Shown here: positions 11,160 to 20,000 of the stretch, in pieces
Position numbering within the stretch: position 1 is the stretch's first letter
Layout of the letters: every line of letters begins with the position of its first letter
NCBI RefSeq assembly: GCF_900109935.1
Contig: NZ_FOBV01000003.1
Location: 480,073 to 544,072 of the forward strand
Source: Chryseobacterium taichungense
Lineage (GTDB): Bacteria; Bacteroidota; Bacteroidia; Flavobacteriales; Weeksellaceae
Direction: 5' to 3'
DNA length: 64,000 nt
The notes under the pieces: generated by a model
What the model was told of the DNA's origin: nothing
Seen by the model: the letters and a program-made list of their open reading frames with translations, nothing else
Database searches by the model: none
Program-made: the position numbers and the translations under genes

Positions 11160-11237
11160 ATTGAAACATCAAATTACATTCATTAATATCTCTGGTTAAT
11201 CATTCCCATATTTCAATATAAAAAGAACACTTTTTCT

Positions 11238-11245
11238 TATATTTG
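11238..11245 (+). promoter_or_regulatory. -7 box immediately before polA
   Basis: TATATTTG matches TAnnTTTG. Its right end is only six bases before the polA ATG, so transcription would start at or within a base or two of the start codon. Confidence 0.45.
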
Positions 11246-11251
11246 TTCCTT

Positions 11252-14098
11252 ATGGACAATATAGACGCAACTCAAGATAAAAGATTATTTCTCATTGATG
11301 CTTATGCAATGATTTTCAGAGGATATTATGCTCTGATCAGGAATCCCAGGCTTACCAGCAAAGGGCTTGATACTTCTGCCATTTTCGGATTTACCAACTC
11401 CCTGATCGAGCTGATCAGAAGGGAAAGACCTACGCATCTTGCCGTGGTTTTCGATGTGGGTGAGGCAAGCATAAGAACGGGAGATTTTTCAGAATATAAA
11501 GCCAACAGAAGCGAAACGCCGGAAGCCATTCAGAATGCCATTCCGTATATTCACAGAATTCTGCAGGCCATGCATATTCCTATTTTAGGAGTTCCGGGTT
11601 ATGAAGCAGATGACGTGATCGGAACAATTGCCTGCAAAGCAGAAAAAGAAGGTTATACGACATTCATGGTAACTCCTGATAAGGATTTTGCACAGCTTGT
11701 TACCGATAAGATCAAAATTTATAAGCCGGGGTTAAAAGGCGGGGACATTGAGATTTTAGGTGTAGAAGAAGTTAAAGCCAAATATGAAATTGAAGATCCC
11801 AAACAGGTCATTGATTTCCTTGCCATGATGGGTGATTCTGTAGATAATATTCCCGGGCTTGAAGGGGTTGGTGAAAAAACAGCCATGAAATTCCTGAAAG
11901 AATTCGGAAACATTGAAACGCTTTTAGCCAACACAGACAAACTGAAAGGCAAGCTTAAAGAAAAAGTAGAAGCTTCGGCAGAGCGTGGAATTTTATCTAA
12001 AAAGCTGGCCACCATTATCTGTGACGCCCCTATTGAATTCCACCAGGAACAGTATGATCTGGAGACTCCCGATTTTGAAAAAGTAAAAGAGGTTTTTGAC
12101 GAAATAGAATTCAGAAGACTCTATGAAAATCTTTACCGTGCTTTTGCGACCACGTCTCCGGGAACTGTTGTAATTGCTGAAGTAGATATCACTGTTGCAG
12201 AAACACCACAGCAGAAAGTCGCTCAGGCAGTCGGACAGCTGGATCTTTTTGCTACCTATGAAGAACTGGATCAGGCGACTTCCACAAAATCTACCATTGA
12301 ACAGAATGATCATCTGTATCAGTTTATTGATAATCCTAAAGCTCAGAAGATTCTTGTCCAAAATCTCCTGAAGCAAAAAGTCGTGTGCTTCGATACGGAA
12401 ACCACTTCATTGAATGAATTGGAAGCCGAGCTGGTGGGAATGAGTTTCAGCTATAAAAAAGGACTGGCTTACTACATCCCTCTATCGGAAGATCAGGGTG
12501 AAGTGCTTCAGACTCTGGAAATTTTCAGACCTTTTTTCGAAAAAGAAGATCTCATCAAAGTAGCGCACAATTTGAAGTTTGACTATAAAATCCTCCAAAG
12601 ATATAATATCACGGTAAAAGGCGCTATGTTTGACACCATGATCGCCCATTATCTTCTAAATCCTGACGGCAGACACGGAATGGATTATCTTTCTGAAATG
12701 TACCTGGGCTACAAACCCGTTTCCATAGAAACCATCATCGGAAAAAAAGGTAAAAACCAAGGTAATTTCAGGGATGCGGATCTCAGGACTCAAACTGATT
12801 ATGCCGCGGAAGATGCTGACGTAACTTTTCAGCTGTATGAGCTTTTTGCCCCACAATTGAAAAAAGAAAACTTAGAAGATCTGTTCTTCAACATAGAAAT
12901 GCCTTTAATGGAAGTTTTGGCTAAAATGGAACTGGCCGGAATTTCTCTTGATGAAAAATGGCTTGCCCAGGAAAGCATTGATCTGGAAAATGATCTGAAG
13001 CAGCTGGAAGCAAAAATTTTCGAACTTTCTGGAGAAGAATTTAACGTCAATTCACCCAAGCAGCTTGGAGATATTCTTTTCGAAAAACTGCAGCTCGATC
13101 CGAAGGCCAAGAAAACCAAAACCGGACAATACGCCACTTCGGAAGATATCCTTCAAAAACTGGCGTCCAAACATGAGATCATCAAGCATATTCTTGAATA
13201 CAGAACTTATCAGAAATTAAAATCAACCTATGTGGATGCATTGCCGTCACAGATTGAAAAAACGGATAATCGTGTTCACACTAATTTCTCACAGACCACT
13301 GCAGCAACTGGTCGTCTGGCAAGTGTAAATCCGAACCTTCAGAACATTCCGATCAGAACGTTGAGAGGTCAGCAGATCCGTGGAGCATTTGTTGCCGGAG
13401 AAGGTAAAAAGATCATTTCTGCCGATTACTCACAGATTGAACTGCGTCTGATCGCTGAAATTTCCGGTGAAGATAATATGATCAAAGCTTTCCAGAACGG
13501 AGAAGATATTCACGCTTCTACAGCGGCGAGATTATTTGATATTCCACTTGAAGAGGTTTCAAAAATCCAGCGAAGCCAGGCCAAAACCGTAAACTTCGGA
13601 ATTTTGTACGGACAGGGAGCATTTGCCCTCGCCGAGCAGACCGGATTATCCAGAAGCGAAGCTAAACAGATGATCGATGCCTATTATGCTACGTATCCGA
13701 AACTGAAAGAATACATGGCAGAGCAGGTGAAAAGAGCCCGGGAAATCGGTTATGTGGAAACCATTCTGGGAAGAAAGCGTCACTTAAAAGATATTAATTC
13801 CAATAATTTTGTAGTTCGTGGTCACGCCGAAAGAAATGCGGTGAACGCCCCAATCCAGGGAAGTGCTGCCGATGTGGTAAAAATGGCGATGATTAAAATT
13901 CAAAAAGAGTTGGAAAAGGAAAAGCTAAAAACCAGAATGCTGTTGCAGGTACATGACGAATTGGTATTTGAATCGCCGGTTGATGAAATTGAAGTTGCCA
14001 CCAACATCATTAAAATGGAAATGGAAAATGCGATTGAGACGCAGGTTCCGTTGCTGGTGGAAGTGGGCGTTGGTAATAACTGGCTGGAAGCGCATTGA
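11252..14098 (+). CDS. polA: DNA polymerase I
   Basis: Family A DNA polymerase for Okazaki-fragment processing and repair synthesis, 948 residues from the ATG at 11252 (an upstream in-frame TTG at 11243 adds only three residues). Domain order is complete: 5'-3' exonuclease (about 1-290, with GYEADDVIG and the helix-hairpin-helix segment DNIPGLEGVGEKTA), 3'-5' exonuclease (about 345-530), and polymerase (about 540-948). The proofreading domain appears active because its acidic motifs are kept: FDTETT, AHNLKFDY and YAAEDAD. Polymerase motifs A (ADYSQIELR), B (RSQAKTVNFGILYGQG) and C (VHDELVFE) are all intact. Single-gene unit between the repeat island and a strong terminator. Confidence 0.97.
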   Translation: MDNIDATQDKRLFLIDAYAMIFRGYYALIRNPRLTSKGLDTSAIFGFTNSLIELIRRERPTHLAVVFDVGEASIRTGDFSEYKANRSETPEAIQNAIPYIHRILQAMHIPILGVPGYEADDVIGTIACKAEKEGYTTFMVTPDKDFAQLVTDKIKIYKPGLKGGDIEILGVEEVKAKYEIEDPKQVIDFLAMMGDSVDNIPGLEGVGEKTAMKFLKEFGNIETLLANTDKLKGKLKEKVEASAERGILSKKLATIICDAPIEFHQEQYDLETPDFEKVKEVFDEIEFRRLYENLYRAFATTSPGTVVIAEVDITVAETPQQKVAQAVGQLDLFATYEELDQATSTKSTIEQNDHLYQFIDNPKAQKILVQNLLKQKVVCFDTETTSLNELEAELVGMSFSYKKGLAYYIPLSEDQGEVLQTLEIFRPFFEKEDLIKVAHNLKFDYKILQRYNITVKGAMFDTMIAHYLLNPDGRHGMDYLSEMYLGYKPVSIETIIGKKGKNQGNFRDADLRTQTDYAAEDADVTFQLYELFAPQLKKENLEDLFFNIEMPLMEVLAKMELAGISLDEKWLAQESIDLENDLKQLEAKIFELSGEEFNVNSPKQLGDILFEKLQLDPKAKKTKTGQYATSEDILQKLASKHEIIKHILEYRTYQKLKSTYVDALPSQIEKTDNRVHTNFSQTTAATGRLASVNPNLQNIPIRTLRGQQIRGAFVAGEGKKIISADYSQIELRLIAEISGEDNMIKAFQNGEDIHASTAARLFDIPLEEVSKIQRSQAKTVNFGILYGQGAFALAEQTGLSRSEAKQMIDAYYATYPKLKEYMAEQVKRAREIGYVETILGRKRHLKDINSNNFVVRGHAERNAVNAPIQGSAADVVKMAMIKIQKELEKEKLKTRMLLQVHDELVFESPVDEIEVATNIIKMEMENAIETQVPLLVEVGVGNNWLEAH

Positions 14099-14115
14099 TT
14101 ATAAATTTAAATATA

Positions 14116-14144
14116 AAAACTTCCACGATTGGTGGAAGTTTTTT
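14116..14144 (+). terminator. Terminator after polA, probably bidirectional
   Basis: A 10-bp stem (AAACTTCCAC with GTGGAAGTTT) followed by T. The A run before the stem means it may also serve the convergent gene ending at 14150. Confidence 0.88.
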
Positions 14145-14149
14145 GATAT

Positions 14150-14794
14150 TTATCTATTGCCTATATTTGGTATTGTTACCTTTTTTAAATTATCAATTTC
14201 CTTATTCATTTTTTCTTCCCAGCCTTTTCCATTTCTTTTTTCGAGGTAAGGCTTTAAAGTCTCTTCATATTTCTTCTGTCCTTCCCTATCAATGTCGTCA
14301 ATGATACAGCCTGTATTTTCATAACTTATTCCAAATTTTTTTCGGATGTTATCAATTTTGTCAAGCGTTTCAGCTTCGTATTCCGGAATAGAAAATCCAC
14401 CTGAAAATCGGTAGGTAACATTATCTTTTTTTATATCTTCCTTAGCCTGTTGAATGTATTTATTTTCAATTTCTTTAATTGCTTTTCGGGTTGATATGTA
14501 AGTCGCTGCATCAAAATATATAATGAATGTTAACAATACACCGCAGAGTATAGTATATGCTAGAAGAAATTTATTTTTCGGATTTAAACTTTTAATTCTC
14601 AAATGACTAATTAACCAGGCAATCACAACAAATAAACCCAAAGCGATCAGAAGGTATTGCGGACCGCTTTCCGACACAACCGTCCAAAAGTCAGGTTTCA
14701 TCGGATACATAATGAGGTAACCGCCTAAAGTATGCGCTATAATTAGCAACAGTACAATGAAAATATTGATGGTGAGCAGCTTTTTGGAAATCAT
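14150..14794 (-). CDS. Membrane protein of unknown function, three TM helices
   Basis: A 214-residue protein I do not recognise. Three hydrophobic helices (about residues 6-29, 44-64 and 77-97) are followed by a soluble, highly charged tail of about 115 residues with many Lys and Glu. The tail includes one short motif-like stretch, YRFSGGFSIPEYE, and probably coiled-coil helices. Convergent with polA and sharing its terminator; the next genes on the same strand are an Imm22-like protein and a YdeI-like protein, which gives no functional clue. Confidence 0.7.
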   Translation of the reverse strand: MISKKLLTINIFIVLLLIIAHTLGGYLIMYPMKPDFWTVVSESGPQYLLIALGLFVVIAWLISHLRIKSLNPKNKFLLAYTILCGVLLTFIIYFDAATYISTRKAIKEIENKYIQQAKEDIKKDNVTYRFSGGFSIPEYEAETLDKIDNIRKKFGISYENTGCIIDDIDREGQKKYEETLKPYLEKRNGKGWEEKMNKEIDNLKKVTIPNIGNR

Positions 14795-14844
14795 GATTTA
14801 ATTGATGATAAAGCTAAGGTGAAATAGGACAGGTTCAAAGTATT

Positions 14845-15243
14845 TTATGCACTAAATTCGATTCCACCCACATACGTCAGCGAAAAAAAGTCATTTTCGA
14901 CGGAAACCGGTTTCGGAACCTGGCCTTTATTCAGGAAAATGATGGCATTAACCTCAAATTTCAAATTAATCTCATTGAGTCTGTTGACAAGGATCGGCAG
15001 CCATTGTTCGGCAAAAGAATATTCTGCAAATTTTTCATAGATCGTTCTGCTGCCACCTTCAAAACCATATTCTACGAAATCGTGATCGAGCCAGACCGTA
15101 TCCTGTGATTCCGCGAATTTTGAAATATGAATATCATCAGATTCTTCGAGAAGATAATAGTTTTCATCTTCCTCTACAAAATCATAAAAATCTTCTTCAC
15201 TGTTGAAATTTCCTACCCAAAAATCTAATGTATCTGTATTCAT
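14845..15243 (-). CDS. Imm22-like immunity family protein
   Basis: A 132-residue acidic cytoplasmic protein. The N-terminus (LDFWVGNFNSEEDFYDFVEE), the middle ISKFAESQ...WLDHDFVEYGFEGG and the segment FAEQWLPIL follow the pattern I associate with Imm22, a family of immunity proteins from polymorphic toxin systems. No toxin is next to it; the nearest toxin-like gene on the same strand is the ParE-type protein about 0.8 kb away, which has its own antitoxin. It may be an orphan immunity gene that protects against toxins from neighbouring strains. The family call is from memory of the motif pattern, so moderate. Confidence 0.6.
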   Translation of the reverse strand: MNTDTLDFWVGNFNSEEDFYDFVEEDENYYLLEESDDIHISKFAESQDTVWLDHDFVEYGFEGGSRTIYEKFAEYSFAEQWLPILVNRLNEINLKFEVNAIIFLNKGQVPKPVSVENDFFSLTYVGGIEFSA

Positions 15244-15293
15244 TACTAACTCTTAATTTAAAGCACCAAAGTTATGATAATATTAAAGAAGTA

Positions 15294-15857
15294 TCAGAAT
15301 CTTGGTACTCTTTTTCCCGATTCACTTTCCTCAATTGTCTTCTCCAACCTTGAAATTCTTGTCTTTTCCTGCTTCGCGCTCATGATCCAGTGCAACATTA
15401 CTTTTTTGTACGATGGAGCCTGATTGTTAAAAAATTCCCATGCTTTTTTATTTCTCCTGAACTGTTTTTCAAATTCCTGACTCAATGTAGCGGTTTCATT
15501 TTCATGGGAGTAGACTGCCGATCTTTCTTCTTTTCTGAGTTCAAAAGCTTTCTGACCCGCTTGGGTCATAAGCCCGGCATTTGTCAGTTCCTCCATCTTT
15601 TTTATATTCACGGCACTCCAGATGCTTGTTGATTTTCTTGGAGTAAACCGGATGCTGTAACTTTCTTCATCAATTGATCTTCTCACGCCGTCAATCCAGC
15701 CGAAGCATAAAGCCTGATCTACGGATTCAGGCCAGGTCATGGACGGTTTTCCGGATCCGACTTTGTAAAAGCCTACCAGCAGTTCTTTTTCTGTCTGATG
15801 GTTTTCCTCAAGCCATTGACGGAATTCCTGCGGTGTTGGGAAGAAGGTGGGTTTCAT
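15294..15857 (-). CDS. YdeI/OmpD-associated family protein
   Basis: A 187-residue soluble protein of the YdeI family. It begins with FPTPQEFRQWLEENH, continues with the family's VDQALCFGWIDGVRRSID and FTPRKSTSIWSAVN, and ends in the basic-acidic helix typical of the group. Biochemical role is not settled: distant relatives have been linked to cationic peptide resistance in enterobacteria, but these flavobacterial proteins are usually uncharacterised. A perfect 16-bp stem hairpin sits 57 bp upstream of the start. Confidence 0.8.
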   Translation of the reverse strand: MKPTFFPTPQEFRQWLEENHQTEKELLVGFYKVGSGKPSMTWPESVDQALCFGWIDGVRRSIDEESYSIRFTPRKSTSIWSAVNIKKMEELTNAGLMTQAGQKAFELRKEERSAVYSHENETATLSQEFEKQFRRNKKAWEFFNNQAPSYKKVMLHWIMSAKQEKTRISRLEKTIEESESGKRVPRF

Positions 15858-15913
15858 TTTTTAAACTTTCATCTAAAATACTTATTTTTCTAATATTTAA
15901 GAGTTGGGTGAAA

Positions 15914-15948
15914 AGTTTCGGGCGGGAGCAAAGCTCCCGCCCGAAACT
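15914..15948. repeat. Perfect GC-rich hairpin without a T tail
   Basis: Two 16-base arms (AGTTTCGGGCGGGAGC and its exact complement) flank a 3-base AAA loop. No T run follows on either side, and the arms are far more GC-rich than the surroundings. It lies between the ParE-type gene (ends 16023) and the start of the YdeI-like gene. Confidence 0.85.
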
Positions 15949-16022
15949 GAATTAAAATACATTTTAATTTTTGAAAGCTAGTAATTTTTGATCTTCTTAT
16001 TCCCTGAAAAACAAAAAGTTGT

Positions 16023-16325
16023 TCAATAGTCAGATTTTGAAGTTGGCTCATCCCTTCTTCCATCCCAAACTGAAAGAACAATCAATTCAGAATCGGAAAA
16101 TTCGTAAAAGACTAAATAATTACGAACAATTTTAACTCTTACATTTGCAGCATTTGTTTTTCTTCCTAGGGTTGGGTTTTCAGAGAGTAATTGAAGAGCA
16201 TCCGTAATTAGCTTATTAAGCTTTATGCTGAATGTTTTAGACTTGTTTCTGGATATCCAGTATTCAAAGACTTCTTTTCTTTCGATTTGAGCCTTCAGTG
16301 TCCAGATTATTTTTCTTTTAGCCAT
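16023..16325 (-). CDS. RelE/ParE-type toxin
   Basis: A 100-residue basic protein with the RelE/ParE fold pattern: WTLKAQIERKEVFEYWISRN at the start, a middle ALQLLSENPTLGRKT, and the C-terminal strands VRVKIVRNYLVFYEF and LIVLSVWDGRRDE. The tail keeps Trp-Asp-Gly-Arg-Arg, as in ParE-like toxins. It overlaps the upstream antitoxin by 19 bases, the usual arrangement for a type II toxin-antitoxin pair. Whether it hits gyrase (ParE) or ribosome-bound mRNA (RelE) cannot be told from sequence alone; the form is nearer ParE. Confidence 0.85.
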   Translation of the reverse strand: MAKRKIIWTLKAQIERKEVFEYWISRNKSKTFSIKLNKLITDALQLLSENPTLGRKTNAANVRVKIVRNYLVFYEFSDSELIVLSVWDGRRDEPTSKSDY

Positions 16326-16543
16326 TGTTCAATATCCTGATTGGCTTGTTCGTCGGTAAGAAATGCAGAACTCTTATATTCCTGTTGGGCTTCTGCAATT
16401 CTGTCTTTTTGAGAATCGGTAAGAATATATTCACCAGTATCCAATTCAAAATCTAAAAGCTTTTGAATCTCCTCAACAATCCTTCGTTCTTTCAGTTGAG
16501 TAATTCTTTGGATTAAATTAATTTTTAAATCTGATGCATTCAT
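16307..16543 (-). CDS. Antitoxin of the RelE/ParE-type pair
   Basis: A 78-residue acidic protein that precedes and overlaps the toxin. I use the ATG at 16543; the frame opens earlier at a TTG (16564) that would add seven residues. The first half is helical (LINLIQRITQL-like spacing, ERRIVEEIQKLL) and the second half, with DSQKDRIAEAQQEYKSS and the end DIEQWLKEK, resembles antitoxins of the addiction-module family that wrap around a ParE toxin. By analogy it neutralises the toxin and represses its own promoter; no operator was identified. Confidence 0.78.
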   Translation of the reverse strand: MNASDLKINLIQRITQLKERRIVEEIQKLLDFELDTGEYILTDSQKDRIAEAQQEYKSSAFLTDEQANQDIEQWLKEK

Positions 16544-16580
16544 CCTTTTGAATTTTATATTCAAATGTAAAGAATTTTCT

Positions 16581-18296
16581 CTAAACCAACGGCAGCAAAA
16601 AATAAAAACTACTCCCCTGATTCAGCGAGCTTTTCACGCCGATTTCACCATGTTGTTTTTCAATAAAGTTTTTTGAAATAGCTAGTCCGAGTCCGGTACC
16701 GTTCTGATGTTCGCCCGGAACCTGGAAATAGCGGTCGAAGATCTGACGGTGGTATTGTTCCTCAATTCCTTTTCCGCTATCGGTAACGCTGAATTTTACG
16801 GATGTTTCATATTTCTCCACCTTTACGGAAATGCTTTCATCCTGAAAAGAATGCTTAATGGCGTTGCTTAGGAAGTTATTCATCACCCAAACGGTTTTAT
16901 CAAAATCGGCTGCAACAAGATCCGAATCTTCAACTTCAAACTGGGTTTTAATGGAAATATTCTTCTGCTCTGCAAGTTTTTCCACATTTTTGATCGCAGT
17001 CTGAACCATCTCTTTCGGAGAGCAATGTTCGATATTTAACCTGATATTTCCTGTTTCAACCTGTGATAAATTCAAAAGTTCTGCGGTAATATTCAGGAGG
17101 CGCTGTCCGTCTTCATTGATCCCGTTCAACAGCTCTTTCTGTTGTTCATTCAATTCTCCGAATTTTTGGTTTTCTAAAAGCTGTACACCCATTTTAATGG
17201 CCGAAATAGGTGTTTTTAATTCATGTGAAATGGTCGCAATAAAATTGGTTTTGGCAAAATCCAGCTCTTTGAAGGGCGTAATATTTCTGAGAAGAATCAC
17301 TCTTCCGATGTACTTTTTCTCTTTCTCGCCGGTTTTTACAATATTGATCGGAATAACATCCTGCTCAAAATAATTCTCCTTATGACCGGAAACAATTTTA
17401 ATAGGTTCTTTTTGAGGATGATCTATATTTTTCAGCAGTTCCCTGATCAGATCGTTATTGACTGCTACTTCATGAACAGTTTTTCCAATAATTTCTTCTT
17501 TATTTAAATTCGTAATTTTTAAAGCTTCATCATTAATCATGTAGATGAAATGATTTTCATCCAGGCCAATTACTGCATCGTGCATGTTGTTGACAAGCGT
17601 TTCGATGCGCTTTTTATCCATCAGCTGTTTAGACAGTGTACTGCTTTCATATTCCTGAAGCTTTTCAGCCATGACATTAAATGATTCCGCAAGATCATTG
17701 AATTCCTCACTTCCTTTAAAATGAACCCTTTCGCTATAATTTTTATTGGCAATCTGCCGGATACTTGAAGTGAGCTGACTAATCGGTTCTGCAATGGTCT
17801 GCGGAAGATTAAACAACAGTACAAAAGCGATGAGGAAACATACCGTTCCGAGGCTGACAATCCAGAATGTTGCGTTTTCTGCAGTGATAATAGCCATATC
17901 ACTTTTCCGTTCGATTCCTTTCATATTCAGGGTCATGATCTTAACAAGATCTTCACGGATGAGCTTCTCCTTTTCATTATCGGGATGATTCAAGTAGTCG
18001 TTAAAATGTAAGTTCAGGCTTTGGGTAGCTTCCTTTTCCCCGAATTCTGTCAGATTTTTTTCCTGAAGCTGGTTGTTTTTCTTAAAAGTCTGTATCGCGA
18101 CAGCGCTGTCGGTTCCGATCCTGTCCAGTGCCAGAAGCATATTCTTGGAAAATTCAATACTGTTGTAATTGGCATTGAGAATTTTTTCGGTGTCCGATTT
18201 CAGTTTATTGATGTAGACCGAGCCCATGACTGAAAGAAGAACAATCAGTAAAAAAAGAAGACCGACACCTAAGGTAAGTTTTGTTTTTAGTTTCAT
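16581..18296 (-). CDS. Membrane sensor histidine kinase of the kdp cluster
   Basis: A 571-residue two-TM histidine kinase. TM1 is about residues 7-29 and TM2 about 145-168, with a short periplasmic helical region between. A HAMP domain (about 166-220) and a PAS domain (about 230-340) follow. The HisKA motif ATISHELKTP has the phospho-accepting H358. The ATPase boxes are intact: N box NNFLSNAIKHS, G1 DSGKGIEE, G2 GTGLGLAIS. It starts five bases after the stop of the KdpD sensor half (18302), so the two are co-transcribed. Together they probably replace the single KdpD of Proteobacteria. The likely partner is the sigma-54 response regulator at the head of the cluster. Confidence 0.92.
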   Translation of the reverse strand: MKLKTKLTLGVGLLFLLIVLLSVMGSVYINKLKSDTEKILNANYNSIEFSKNMLLALDRIGTDSAVAIQTFKKNNQLQEKNLTEFGEKEATQSLNLHFNDYLNHPDNEKEKLIREDLVKIMTLNMKGIERKSDMAIITAENATFWIVSLGTVCFLIAFVLLFNLPQTIAEPISQLTSSIRQIANKNYSERVHFKGSEEFNDLAESFNVMAEKLQEYESSTLSKQLMDKKRIETLVNNMHDAVIGLDENHFIYMINDEALKITNLNKEEIIGKTVHEVAVNNDLIRELLKNIDHPQKEPIKIVSGHKENYFEQDVIPINIVKTGEKEKKYIGRVILLRNITPFKELDFAKTNFIATISHELKTPISAIKMGVQLLENQKFGELNEQQKELLNGINEDGQRLLNITAELLNLSQVETGNIRLNIEHCSPKEMVQTAIKNVEKLAEQKNISIKTQFEVEDSDLVAADFDKTVWVMNNFLSNAIKHSFQDESISVKVEKYETSVKFSVTDSGKGIEEQYHRQIFDRYFQVPGEHQNGTGLGLAISKNFIEKQHGEIGVKSSLNQGSSFYFLLPLV

Positions 18297-18301
18297 CGAT
18301 T

Positions 18302-19423
18302 TCAGGATAAAATAATAATATCGATCTGCCGTTCATTGAGGCGGTTCATCAGGGTGTAAATCCAGCTGTAGCCGAAGATCCTCTGCCAAAATCTCGCATG
18401 CGGTTTTCCCATGCATACCGTGGTGATATTATGCTCCACAACATATTCGAGAATACCTTTGTGAACGCTGTTGTTTTTCACACGAATGACCTTGGCGCCC
18501 AATTCCTGTGCTAAATTAAAATTATTAATTAAATAACGCTGTTTATCCAGGGCAATTTTTTCAAGGCTTTCGGATGGCCGCTGAATGTAAAGAACGGTCC
18601 ACGGACTATTGTAATAACTCGCAAGCCGCGCCGTTTTCCGTATGATATTCTTGGCAATCTTCCCGTTGCTGCTGATGCAGGCAAGAAATTTCACAGGCTT
18701 AAAATTTTCGGTCCTGATTTCAGTTTCCACTTTTTTTTCGACATGGGCAGCGACCTCTTTTAGAGCTAGCTCACGGAGCTGCAGAATATGTCCGCTCTGA
18801 AAAAAGTTCTGTAATGCGGTTTGAATTTTCTCTTTTTTATAAATTTTACCCTCTTTTAAACGGGTTAAAAGCTCATCTGCGGTAAGATCAATGTTCACCA
18901 ATTCATCCGCAAGTCCCAAAATTTTATCAGGAATACGTTCTGAAACTTCAATTCCTGTGATTTTTTTTATTTCTTCATTTAAACTTTCAATATGCTGAAT
19001 ATTCACCGCACTGATGACGTTGATGCCATTATCCAAAATTTCCAGCACATCCTGCCATCTTTTTTTATTCTTAGACCCTTCAATATTGGAATGTGCCAGT
19101 TCATCCACGAGAATGACTTCGGGACGACTGTTAATGATGGACTGAAGATCCATTTCTTCGAGATTTTTACCTTTATAAAATGACGATCTTCTCGGAATTT
19201 CGGGAATACCTTCCGCCAGCGCCTGGGTTTCTTCCCTTCCGTGGGTTTCTATGTAGCCGATCTTTACGTCAATTCCATTTCGTAAAAGTGCATGTGCTTC
19301 CTGAAGCATCCGGAAAGTTTTTCCTACGCCTGCACTCATGCCGATGTAAATTTTAAATTTCCCTTTTTTTGATTTTCGGATGAGCTCTAAAAAATGTTCT
19401 GCCTCTTTTTTTTCAGGATCCAT
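18302..19423 (-). CDS. kdpD: KdpD N-terminal sensor half, stand-alone
   Basis: A 373-residue cytoplasmic protein equal to the N-terminal part of KdpD. The KdpD domain (about residues 18-225) has its Walker-type motif GMSAGVGKTFRML, followed by VDELAHSN and VISAVNIQHIESL. A universal-stress-protein domain (about 245-373) ends the protein. The four membrane helices and kinase core of the Proteobacterial protein are absent here; the kinase is the next gene, five bases downstream. In E. coli this part senses ATP and other cues and tunes kinase activity in response to potassium. This split is common in Bacteroidota as far as I recall. Confidence 0.93.
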   Translation of the reverse strand: MDPEKKEAEHFLELIRKSKKGKFKIYIGMSAGVGKTFRMLQEAHALLRNGIDVKIGYIETHGREETQALAEGIPEIPRRSSFYKGKNLEEMDLQSIINSRPEVILVDELAHSNIEGSKNKKRWQDVLEILDNGINVISAVNIQHIESLNEEIKKITGIEVSERIPDKILGLADELVNIDLTADELLTRLKEGKIYKKEKIQTALQNFFQSGHILQLRELALKEVAAHVEKKVETEIRTENFKPVKFLACISSNGKIAKNIIRKTARLASYYNSPWTVLYIQRPSESLEKIALDKQRYLINNFNLAQELGAKVIRVKNNSVHKGILEYVVEHNITTVCMGKPHARFWQRIFGYSWIYTLMNRLNERQIDIIILS

Positions 19424-19488
19424 TTGATTTAGATATTGAGATCATATTATTTTTGACAAGTATTCTTTGTTTTACTTTTTTAAATGAA

Positions 19489-19617
19489 ATGCCTTTGTTT
19501 ATCTTTATTAAAGATCAACTATTGTAAGAAACTTTGTCTAACCTTGCGATAATTAAAACGCAAGGAAAAACAAAGAATTGATTTTAAATATTTGAAAACA
19601 AGGTAAACAAAGGCGTT
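19489..19617. repeat. Imperfect long inverted repeat (MITE-like)
   Basis: Outer arms ATGCCTTTGTTTATCTT and, on the other strand, ACGCCTTTGTTTACCTT match at 15 of 17 positions. The centre has a second stem, CCTTGCG with CGCAAGG. The whole can fold into one long hairpin. It lies in the gene-free stretch 19424-20000 together with a 21-bp array. Confidence 0.6.
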
Positions 19618-19813
19618 ACACTTATTTTCGAAATACAAGGAATAATATGCCCATGGTTTGAAGAATAAATTTTGTATCTAGAACCAGTTTTTCTATAATA
19701 AAAGTTCTCGATACGATTTTTCTCCATTTCATTGCGAAAAACCTACTCGAACTGACGGTGTTTAAATACAATCCTTTAAATTTAAGTTAGTGTTTTCAAA
19801 CCTTGAATAAAAG

Positions 19814-19959
19814 CTTACTTCACATGGATTTTTCCTTACTTCACGTGGATAAAAGCTTACTTCACCAGGATAAAACTGATTTTTCAGCAATTTTTCCTTA
19901 CTTCACATGGATGAAACCTTACTTCACATGGATAAAAGCTTACTTTACGTGGATGAAAA
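19814..19959. repeat. 21-bp tandem array, seven units
   Basis: Units follow CTTACTTCACATGGATAAAAG; the fourth is degenerate and 20 bp long. It sits in the 577-bp gap between the porin stop and the KdpD start. The rest of the gap is AT-rich, with the inverted repeat at 19489-19617 and nothing else I can support. The frame that crosses the array (19803-20006) encodes a seven-residue repeat and is not accepted as a gene. Confidence 0.85.
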
Positions 19960-20000
19960 ATTTATTTATTTCGTTTAACCAGTTTTCATTAATTATTCAA

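Noticed and set aside
10860..11186. 108-codon frame crossing the 21-bp array before polA
   Set aside because: Seven-residue periodicity follows directly from the 21-bp repeat; start lies inside the end of the composite repeat; low-complexity product with no recognisable fold.
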